From: Candidatus Obscuribacterales bacterium
GTDB taxonomy: Bacteria; Cyanobacteriota; Vampirovibrionia; Obscuribacterales; Obscuribacteraceae
Direction of reading: 5' to 3'
Length of the DNA stretch: 64,000 bases
Assembly: GCA_020050685.1 (NCBI GenBank)
Contig: JAGVKG010000017.1
Coordinates: 1 to 64,000 of the forward strand
The translations under genes were made by a program, and so were the position numbers. Each line of letters starts with the position of its first letter. The stretch's first letter is position 1. Positions 16,524 through 24,312 of the stretch are shown piece after piece. Under the pieces are notes generated by a model. The model saw only the letters and a list, made by a program, of their open reading frames with translations. It was not told the origin of the DNA and searched no databases.

Positions 16524-17504
16524 TTATGGCCATTCTGTAGCAAACAAAAACTTTCTCGCAATTGGCACCGCAACATCCTGACTAGTACCTTGCGCTGCAT
16601 GCGCACAAAACGCATAGCGGGGTTTTTCATGTGGGAAATAACCACAAATCCACGACTCAAAAGTTTTGCCATGCGGTACTGTGCCGGTCTTGCAAGCAAT
16701 CTGCAGTTTGTTTTCCGGATCCAAATTCTTGGCAGTTCCGGCACGACAAGCAATGCGCATGCCTTGATCTAAGAGAGACCATGTCGATTCTTTCAAGCTC
16801 ACTGTCCGCAATGAAGGAACGGGCAAAGGCTTCTCAGCACTGTGCAATTGAGTCAGGTGCCCCTTGGTGCCAATCAGGGCTGCCAGTTGAAGCAATTGCA
16901 AAGCCTGCGGCTGAAAGTCCGGTGACAATCCCAAAACATAACTTTGCACATCGGCGAGAGGTTTTTCCGGGAAATGTCCCGATGCTTGCTCGCAACAAGA
17001 CTCAGCAAAACCGAAGAGTCTAGCGTAATGAAGAAAAACCGCTGGGCTGATTGTGTCAGCAGCATGAGCAAAATAGATATTGCATGATTGGCCAAGTGCT
17101 TCAATTAAGCTGACATTACCGTGTGCAGTTTGACAATGATAGGTTTTGCCATGAATTGTAACGCTGCCACGACACTCAAATGTCCTATTGTCTGAAATTG
17201 AATTCTCTTCGTGAAAAGCACACGTCGATATCAACTTCGCAACCGATCCCAAAGAAGCCACACATGGCTTGGTGCCTGTCGGGAAGCCAACTTGCCCCGT
17301 TTTTAAATCCGCCCACCAGAAACTTCCGGTGGCCGCTTTTGGTGCATTTTGATTTGCGTTTGCTGCAATAGCTGCCTGCGCATTTGCAGATTGGATGTTA
17401 CCAAGCCCAAATAACGATTTGAGAAACTGCCTTCTACCAGTAAAATTGGTATCAGTCTGCGATTGATGTTCCGTTACTACTGGCACTTTAAATTCCCTTT
17501 TCAC
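16524..17504 (-). CDS. Penicillin-binding transpeptidase-like protein with Tat signal
   Basis: This 326-residue protein has the serine penicillin-recognising motifs in order: SVAK at 87-90 (nucleophile Ser87), SCN at 140-142 and KTG at 272-274. It is short for a PBP and has no dimerisation or transglycosylase domain. GRRQFLKSLFG (23-33) looks like a twin-arginine signal, so it may be exported folded. It has many cysteines, unusual for this fold. It could be a divergent PBP2/FtsI-like transpeptidase or a class D beta-lactamase relative. The gene is divergent from the AMMECR1 gene, with only 22 bp between the starts. Confidence 0.75.
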   Translation of the reverse strand: MKREFKVPVVTEHQSQTDTNFTGRRQFLKSLFGLGNIQSANAQAAIAANANQNAPKAATGSFWWADLKTGQVGFPTGTKPCVASLGSVAKLISTCAFHEENSISDNRTFECRGSVTIHGKTYHCQTAHGNVSLIEALGQSCNIYFAHAADTISPAVFLHYARLFGFAESCCEQASGHFPEKPLADVQSYVLGLSPDFQPQALQLLQLAALIGTKGHLTQLHSAEKPLPVPSLRTVSLKESTWSLLDQGMRIACRAGTAKNLDPENKLQIACKTGTVPHGKTFESWICGYFPHEKPRYAFCAHAAQGTSQDVAVPIARKFLFATEWP

Positions 17505-17526
17505 ATTAGGTCACTGGCAAATTCAA

Positions 17527-18147
17527 ATGACACTTGGGCGAATGTATTTTGGCACTGCGATGATTTGTCTGGTTCTCGCCTATTCAGCCGGAACCGCTGA
17601 CGCTCATCGGTCTATCAATTCATCATCTCCTAAATTACCAGAAATTGCTCGCCAAACCATGAAGCTCTATTTCAGTGAGAACGCCCCGGACAGAATAAGC
17701 CCCAGCCAATTTGCGGACAGCTTGGCGGTGCCGGGCGAATTTGCTAAGCCCCGTGGTGTTTTCGTGACACTAAGTTGCCAAGGGAAGACTCGCGCCTGCT
17801 GGGGAACTCTCGAGCCGGAATATAAAAATGTTGTCACAGCCACCGTCTACACAACAATCGCCGCTCTCACCAAAGACTATCGCTACCGGCCAGTCAAAGC
17901 CAGCGAATATGCGCAACTCTCACCACAGGTCACTGTTGTTGAAGATTTCTATGCCATCAAATCGTTAGCGGGACAGAACCCCTTGCAAGACGGGCTTTTG
18001 GTTCGCTCAGGCGGGAAGTCCGGTGTGATCTTGCCCGGGGAAACTCGTGATGCTTTTTATCAATTAGTTAAGTGCAAACTCAAGGCGGGAATTAAGCCAA
18101 AAGAGTCATGCCAAATGTACAGAATCAAAGCGCGAATATACAGGTAA
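17527..18147 (+). CDS. Exported AMMECR1-domain protein
   Basis: The 206-residue protein has an N-terminal signal peptide (about 1-26, ending TADA), then an AMMECR1 domain. The domain shows RGVFVTLSCQGKTRACWGTLEP near residue 76, matching the family's R-G-C-x-G motif region with RACWG in place of RGC-G, and GLLVRSGGKSGVILPGE near 158. AMMECR1 proteins are normally cytosolic and often fused to or next to Memo and radical-SAM proteins; a secreted version is unusual. The ATG at 17542 is an alternative start. It lies 15 bp upstream of the alpha-2-macroglobulin gene on the same strand. Confidence 0.8.
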   Translation: MTLGRMYFGTAMICLVLAYSAGTADAHRSINSSSPKLPEIARQTMKLYFSENAPDRISPSQFADSLAVPGEFAKPRGVFVTLSCQGKTRACWGTLEPEYKNVVTATVYTTIAALTKDYRYRPVKASEYAQLSPQVTVVEDFYAIKSLAGQNPLQDGLLVRSGGKSGVILPGETRDAFYQLVKCKLKAGIKPKESCQMYRIKARIYR

Positions 18148-18162
18148 AAATATACAAGTATT

Positions 18163-21100
18163 ATGCTGATAACTCCTAAGAAAAACAATTTCCTCGCCTG
18201 GCAAACTTTGCTTTTGGCATTTTTCCTTTTTGCACTGGTGGCAATTGCCTCTGAAAAACCCGTTGGTTCGGTAGACGGTAGAATTGCCCTTGAGCAAAAA
18301 GGCTTTGGGCAAATGACTTATGACATTGGTCAGAACAAAGTTTATGCCATTGCCACTGGTCCGCGTGGTGACGATTCAATTGAACGCGGTGTTTGGGTGA
18401 ATAGCGATGGGGCGTTTCGCATCGATCAATTGCCTTGCGGTGAGTATGCTGTCAAAATTCGCGCCACTGGATATTCGACTCAATATATTGAAGGTGTCTT
18501 TATTGATCAGGGCAAGGTGCAACATTTGCGCTCACCGATTGCCATGTCAATTTTGGAGCCATCTGCCCAACTTGCTTCCAACACGCGCGTTTTCACGACG
18601 AAAGAAAAGCCACATTTCTGGTTGGAGTCAACTGGTGGCATTACTGCCAGTGTGAAAGTTTACAAGCGTCGCTTTCTCACATTTTGTCGCCAGCCCAGTA
18701 AAAATAAAGGCGACATGGAAATATTTTCTGATTTAACTGTTTATCGACCGAACAAAGAAACATACGAGTCGTTTGAAAAAGATGCTCCGGCTGTAACCAT
18801 AAATAGAAAGCTGGACAACAACTATGAAGATTGGTCCCATTCGGATTTCAAGCTAGACAATCCACTAGACGCTGGCGATTATTTCGCTGTTGCCGAAGTA
18901 GCAGCGGCGAGCGGCAAAACAGAAAAGTCGCTTTTGTGGTTTTCAGTCAGCGACACGGGCCTAATCATCAAACAAGCACCCGATCAATATTTAGTGCGAG
19001 CCATAGACCTAAATACACTTAAGCCAAAGTCCGGTGTGTCTATTGTTGCCGTACAAAATTCTGCACCGTACACACGCTTTGCTCTGGATAATTTCTCAAC
19101 CGGGCAAGATGGCTTTGTCAGCATTCCCGCATCCGTTATGCCGGCATCCGCATCAAACGTCATTCTTTGTGGGGTTGACGGCGACAATTTGGCTTATGGT
19201 GGCTTTTCTTCCGCGCGACCCAAGTCCTACAATTATCAAACTTACTTCTATACAGAAAGACCAATTTATCGCTTAGGCCAAACTGTTTATTACAAAGGCA
19301 TTAGCCGTGTGCTCACAACCAATGGTTTCCAAACACCGGCCACCGGACTGCCTTTATCTGTAGTGATTGAAGATCCGGATAACAACAAAGTTTGGCAAGG
19401 CACTCTACGCACAAATAACCACGGTACTTTCCATGGTACATTCGAGGTGCCGGAATCCGGTAAGACCGGCTCTTATCAGATGACGATCAAATATCCTGAC
19501 GACACAAGCGACTATGAGCGCTTTGAAGTTGGGCAATATCGCAAGCCCGAATATTTAGTTGAAGTCACACCATTGGCGTCAAGAGTGGTGGCAGGTTCAA
19601 AATTAAAAGCCCAAATCAAAGCAACATATTATTTTGGCGCGCCGGTTACAAACGCCCGTGTGAAGTATTCTGTTTATGCTTCTGCCGATTGGACCAGTCG
19701 CTATAAGCTGATGCCGCGTCCTGATTATTACGATTACTTTGATGATTGGAACGGCGACAGTGATTATGGTGGCGATTTCATAACAGAAGGCGTTGCCCAA
19801 ACAGATAATTCCGGTGAGGCCATTGTCGAGTTTGATACCAAGCCAGTTACTTTGCCGAAAGACAGTCCTTGGTCGTCCGATTATATGGACAAGCGCTACA
19901 AGGTTGAAGCAGAAGTCACCGACTTAAGCAGAATTGCCGTTGTCGGCAGCGGCACAGCGTCGGTAACCGCCGGCAACTTTGCTTTGTTTATCGAACCACA
20001 AAATTATGTTTGCGCAGCCGGACAACCCATGTCCGTAAACTTTACGGCTGTGGATTATCAAGGCAAACCACAAGCCAATCAGAAAGTGACAATCAAACTG
20101 GTTCGTTACTTGTATGACTCAGTGCACTACGAGTACAAGGGCACAAAACTGGAAGAACAATATAGTGCCACCACCGGACCCGATGGCAAAGGCACACTTG
20201 TCTTCAAAACTAAAGGTGAGTTTCCCACAGACACTTATTACATAACTGGCGAAGCAACTGATTCTCAATTGCATACTATTTACGATCAAAATTCAATTTG
20301 GATTGCCAGTCCAAATTCACCATATGTTGTCTCCGGCAGTGGCGCCCAAAGCCAAGCACTGGCAATTAAGTTAGACAAGCCTGTTTATAAATCCGGTGAA
20401 ATCGCCAAAGTGATGATCACCGCACCAACCGATGGCAAAGATGCCGCGGAAGCAATTATCGCCATTGAATCTACCAAGATTCATATGTATAAAACAGTAG
20501 TGATGAACGCGACAGCCCAGATGATTGAAATCCCAATTGATACCACCTATGCGCCCAATGTTTACATCACTGCCACTTATGTCGGCAAGAATCACCAATA
20601 TTATTCCGAGTCGGAAGTAATTAAAGTTTCGCCCCAAGATCATTTCCTCAATGTAGCTGTCTCGACGGACAAACCAAAATACAAACCTGGCGAAACAGTT
20701 ACTTACAAGATCAAAGCACAAGAGGCGAATGGACAACCTGCAGCCAACTGCGAATTTTCATTAGGTGTAGTTGACGAAAGCATTTATGCCATTCGTCCGG
20801 AGACAGCCGAAAATATCCAACGCTTCTTCTGGCGGCGACGCGATAATTGGGTGAGCACGCTTTGCACATTCCCAGAACAATACTCTGGCGGTCCGGACAA
20901 AATCGAACCGAAGGTGCGCAAGGACTTTCGTGATACAGCCGCCTGGATGCCAGAGCTTGTCACTGACAGTCAAGGCATTGCTCTCGCCACTGTGAAATTA
21001 CCGGACAATTTAACGACATGGCGAGCCACCGTGCGCGGAATTGATGGCACGGCTGGAGTCGGTCAAGCAATCAACAAAATCATCTCCACTCAGGATTTGA

Positions 21101-23157
21101 TTGTTCGCTTAGCTTTGCCGCGCTTCTTTAGTCAAGGTGATGAAGGTCTGATTACCGCAATTGTCCACAACTACACGGACAATGCCCAGCAAATTTCTCT
21201 TGATCTTACAGCTACCCCGCAGTTCCGCTTTGCCAACAAATTATTCCAAAAGGTTGTCGTTGAACCGAACAAGGCAGCACGTTACAGTTGGCCCATAAAA
21301 GTAATTGCGCCCGGTCAAGCCACCATCGCCATTAAGGCCATCGGTCAAACAGCAGCCGATGCCATGGAATTGCAATTGCCAGTGCGGCCGCTTGGCTATA
21401 CGACATTTGCAGCCAAGTCCGGCTTGATCACAGCCGAACAAGCACGTGAAGTTATTCCGCTGGGACTAACAAGCGATGCTTCGCCGGATACAGCAAAATG
21501 CGATTTGACATTGGCAGCATCTTCAATTGGGCCAGTCGTCGGCAATTACAAGTCCTTAATAGATTATCCTTATGGTTGCACGGAACAAACCACAAGCCGC
21601 TTGGTACCATCCATAGTGGCAATGCGTTTGCATGATTCACTCGGTCTTCCCCTAGCTCAAAAAGACCTGGATAAATTTGCTGTGGTCTGCAAAGACTCAC
21701 TAGCAAAACTAAAAGACTACCAACACGAAGATGGCGGCTGGGGCTGGTGGCAATCTGATGAAAGCAGTCCCTATCTGACTGCATACGTAATGGAAGGCTT
21801 ATCGCTTCTCAAGAAAACCAGTTACGTCAACCAGCTCAACGAATATATTGATGGCGACCAAAGAGAAAAGGCCAAGCAATGGTTGCTCAAATCCACGCAA
21901 ACACTTTGGCAACAACTCAAAGATCCCAAATATGCGCGCATGGGAAATTCCGATCGCGATGGCTTACTTGATTTAGCCTGCATGCAATATGCCCTTTCGT
22001 TATATGGAACAAAAGTACCAGCAGAAATTGTTACCTGGGAATTGACGAAGACGCAAATTCAATATCCGGAAGCACTTTCCTATTTGACGCTTGCCTTTAG
22101 CCAACTTGGTGATAAGAAATCAGCTTCCCTTGTTTATCGCAGACTTGTTGAACTTTGCCAGAGAAACGATCGTTATGTAGATTGGGATCACACAGACGCC
22201 ATGTTGGTCAAACTTGGCATTGATCCCAAAAAATATGGTGATTACACCTATCGCTTCACGGCAGTGGAAACGACAGCCCTAGCACTACGGGCAGCGCTGT
22301 CCATGGATCCCAGTGATGCTAATTTGATCGAGCCTGTTAAATTATGGCTGCTCGTGCAACGCGGCAAAGATGGTTGGGATACAACCAAAACCACAGCGCA
22401 AGTCTTGCGCGCTTTGATGGAAGAAGAAGTCTATTGCCGTAAGTCAATCAGCCCAGCGTTCACGGCCCAGGTAAATCTTTCGGGTTCCCAATTAGCCAGT
22501 ATTGCTTTCAACTTGAGCAATATTTATGCGCAAGAATCCACGGTGCCTGTACCTGTTTCTCTCACGAAACAAAATCTTGAATTGGCAAAACTTGGTGCCG
22601 GACGACTCTACTGGTCCACGCTGCTAACTTATTGGCGCAAACTCAATCCGGGTGATCACGTAAATGAAAAGGCTATGCCACATGGTCTGCAAGTTAACCG
22701 CAAGTTTTATCGCCTCAAAACAGTTGCCACCACTTCCGATGGCAAGACGCATTTTGAAACTGAGCAAATAACTAATGGGCAAGTGCACGCCGGTGAAACA
22801 ATCATGATGAAGGTTTATATTGAATCACCCATCAGTGTTCCCTATGTGATTCTTGATGCAGCCTTACCATCAGGTGGCGAAGTTGTTTCAAACGATCCAC
22901 GCGAGTCTAACGTCGAAGTTCAAGCAGACGATACATTCATGAACTTAGGTTCTTGGTGGTGGACGCATCAAGACGTTCTTGACGATCGCATTGTCTTCTT
23001 TGCCAACAGCATACCTGCCGGTAAATCAGAATTCCAAACCATGATCCGCATGGAACTTCCTGGTACCCTGCAAATGAATCCGGTCAATCTTGAGGGCATG
23101 TACACCAAGAAAGTCCGCGCCTATTCGACCTTAGACGTGCTCAAGGTAAACGAATAG
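18163..23157 (+). CDS. Bacterial alpha-2-macroglobulin with thioester motif
   Basis: This 1664-residue protein has a signal sequence (about 1-30) and no lipobox Cys. The macroglobulin beta-domains follow; ERPIYRLGQTVYYKG near 365 is the conserved MG entry. A bait-like region comes before LPDNLTTWRATVRGID near 945, then YPYGCTEQTTSRLVP with the thioester Cys1139 and Gln1142. The terpenoid-cyclase-like helical domain (DGGWGWWQSDESSPYLTAYV) and receptor-like C-terminus complete the fold. Such proteins trap proteases in the periplasm and are often linked to PBP1C; here the nearest wall enzyme is the transpeptidase-like protein at 16524-17504. Confidence 0.93.
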   Translation: MLITPKKNNFLAWQTLLLAFFLFALVAIASEKPVGSVDGRIALEQKGFGQMTYDIGQNKVYAIATGPRGDDSIERGVWVNSDGAFRIDQLPCGEYAVKIRATGYSTQYIEGVFIDQGKVQHLRSPIAMSILEPSAQLASNTRVFTTKEKPHFWLESTGGITASVKVYKRRFLTFCRQPSKNKGDMEIFSDLTVYRPNKETYESFEKDAPAVTINRKLDNNYEDWSHSDFKLDNPLDAGDYFAVAEVAAASGKTEKSLLWFSVSDTGLIIKQAPDQYLVRAIDLNTLKPKSGVSIVAVQNSAPYTRFALDNFSTGQDGFVSIPASVMPASASNVILCGVDGDNLAYGGFSSARPKSYNYQTYFYTERPIYRLGQTVYYKGISRVLTTNGFQTPATGLPLSVVIEDPDNNKVWQGTLRTNNHGTFHGTFEVPESGKTGSYQMTIKYPDDTSDYERFEVGQYRKPEYLVEVTPLASRVVAGSKLKAQIKATYYFGAPVTNARVKYSVYASADWTSRYKLMPRPDYYDYFDDWNGDSDYGGDFITEGVAQTDNSGEAIVEFDTKPVTLPKDSPWSSDYMDKRYKVEAEVTDLSRIAVVGSGTASVTAGNFALFIEPQNYVCAAGQPMSVNFTAVDYQGKPQANQKVTIKLVRYLYDSVHYEYKGTKLEEQYSATTGPDGKGTLVFKTKGEFPTDTYYITGEATDSQLHTIYDQNSIWIASPNSPYVVSGSGAQSQALAIKLDKPVYKSGEIAKVMITAPTDGKDAAEAIIAIESTKIHMYKTVVMNATAQMIEIPIDTTYAPNVYITATYVGKNHQYYSESEVIKVSPQDHFLNVAVSTDKPKYKPGETVTYKIKAQEANGQPAANCEFSLGVVDESIYAIRPETAENIQRFFWRRRDNWVSTLCTFPEQYSGGPDKIEPKVRKDFRDTAAWMPELVTDSQGIALATVKLPDNLTTWRATVRGIDGTAGVGQAINKIISTQDLIVRLALPRFFSQGDEGLITAIVHNYTDNAQQISLDLTATPQFRFANKLFQKVVVEPNKAARYSWPIKVIAPGQATIAIKAIGQTAADAMELQLPVRPLGYTTFAAKSGLITAEQAREVIPLGLTSDASPDTAKCDLTLAASSIGPVVGNYKSLIDYPYGCTEQTTSRLVPSIVAMRLHDSLGLPLAQKDLDKFAVVCKDSLAKLKDYQHEDGGWGWWQSDESSPYLTAYVMEGLSLLKKTSYVNQLNEYIDGDQREKAKQWLLKSTQTLWQQLKDPKYARMGNSDRDGLLDLACMQYALSLYGTKVPAEIVTWELTKTQIQYPEALSYLTLAFSQLGDKKSASLVYRRLVELCQRNDRYVDWDHTDAMLVKLGIDPKKYGDYTYRFTAVETTALALRAALSMDPSDANLIEPVKLWLLVQRGKDGWDTTKTTAQVLRALMEEEVYCRKSISPAFTAQVNLSGSQLASIAFNLSNIYAQESTVPVPVSLTKQNLELAKLGAGRLYWSTLLTYWRKLNPGDHVNEKAMPHGLQVNRKFYRLKTVATTSDGKTHFETEQITNGQVHAGETIMMKVYIESPISVPYVILDAALPSGGEVVSNDPRESNVEVQADDTFMNLGSWWWTHQDVLDDRIVFFANSIPAGKSEFQTMIRMELPGTLQMNPVNLEGMYTKKVRAYSTLDVLKVNE

Positions 23158-23994
23158 TGGACGACAGTCCGGTTTAAACGACATTCTAATCTCGAGGCGC
23201 CTCCGGCTTCCTGCTTGACTTTCTCCGTATTCTGCTTCGTTCGGCGATCCGCTTTTTTCCTTCTGTTGTTTGTCATTTAGTGTCGCCAGCAAAAACGTCG
23301 ATATAGAACCTGCGATATTTATCGCTAATTCCGCATGGTGTTGTGATAGCCGTGGAAGCCTTTCCTTGTTGTTCGTTTCCTTCCTTCTCCGAACGTAATC
23401 CTCTAGGTCTTTTAGAATGTACAGAGAGGTGCTAATAATTTGCTTGAAAGCTTGTTCTGAGTCTTTAGTAAGTGCCAAGGGCAAATGTGATGCTACTGTA
23501 TTGATCAGATTGAACAAATCTGATTCATCTTCGACAGAGTGTCCGACTTCTTGCAAGACATGCTTGCACACTGATTTCATGAGCGTCCTTGCAGATACCA
23601 GTGTTTCTTCGGGAGCGGATTTTCGCCGCCTAAGTGCATCTTTCCAGGCCTCTTCCACGGTGTCTACTGTATAAACGCTAAGTTTTCCTTTGATTGGCTC
23701 ACGCTTAATTCTGACGCTTGGTCTTTTAAATTCTGACAACACTGGTCGAAAGAGCTTTCTAACTTGAAAGCGTCGTTGTTGGAAGTCACCAAAATCCTTT
23801 ATGAAATACCGGAACTCGTTTAATGTACAGCTATTTTTGATGCATTCTGGAACTTTGTCCTTCAGAGTCGGATGTTCTAACCATTCATTACGCAAGCTTT
23901 CATAGTCAGCAGAGCCTACGTATCCGTGAGTAGCCACACTCATAAGCATCTCTTTGAGTTGCTCAATCTTGTTGTGCATCCGAGTATTTGCCAT
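23131..23994 (-). CDS. Abortive-infection (Abi C-terminal domain) family protein
   Basis: About 287 residues from the ATG at 23994; a GTG nine codons upstream at 24021 is also possible. The helical C-terminal half (EAWKDALRRRKSAPEETLVSA, then DLFNLINTVA, LPLALTKDSEQAFKQII, and HHAELAINIAGSISTFLLATL) fits the Abi C-terminal domain found in abortive-infection phage-defence proteins. The N-terminal half is not recognised. It ends inside the last 27 bp of the convergent macroglobulin gene. It lies downstream of a zinc-hook ATPase on the same strand, which supports a defence role. Confidence 0.65.
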   Translation of the reverse strand: MANTRMHNKIEQLKEMLMSVATHGYVGSADYESLRNEWLEHPTLKDKVPECIKNSCTLNEFRYFIKDFGDFQQRRFQVRKLFRPVLSEFKRPSVRIKREPIKGKLSVYTVDTVEEAWKDALRRRKSAPEETLVSARTLMKSVCKHVLQEVGHSVEDESDLFNLINTVASHLPLALTKDSEQAFKQIISTSLYILKDLEDYVRRRKETNNKERLPRLSQHHAELAINIAGSISTFLLATLNDKQQKEKSGSPNEAEYGESQAGSRRRLEIRMSFKPDCRPLFVYLEHV

Positions 23995-24021
23995 TACCGC
24001 TGACCCAGTAAATCTCTTCAC

Positions 24022-24312
24022 ACCAGCTTTGTACCACGATAAGCAAGATGGCTAAGTCAATGCTGATAATAAACATGGCTTGCCTTCTTCAATTTAATCT
24101 GGATTTGCGAACGAAACATAATCAAGCTTATCGGACGTGAAGGTCTCTGGCATTATTTTCACTAAACTGGGTTGCTGTGCCATTCAATAAATCATTTTCA
24201 AAGCAAAAGTGCAGTCTAAGGCCGGAGCAATATCGAAAGAAGGTCTGGTGGCGATATCCAAAAGGACCAGACCATAGCTGGAAGCGTGTGTATTCTGGGC
24301 AGCTGTAGATGC
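24022..24312. other. Intergenic region between the ATPase and Abi genes
   Basis: These 291 bp hold no convincing gene. A 66-codon minus-strand frame (24128-24328) overlaps the ATPase stop by 16 bp, but it has many Cys, His and Phe residues and no recognised family. No terminator hairpin was seen. Confidence 0.4.
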
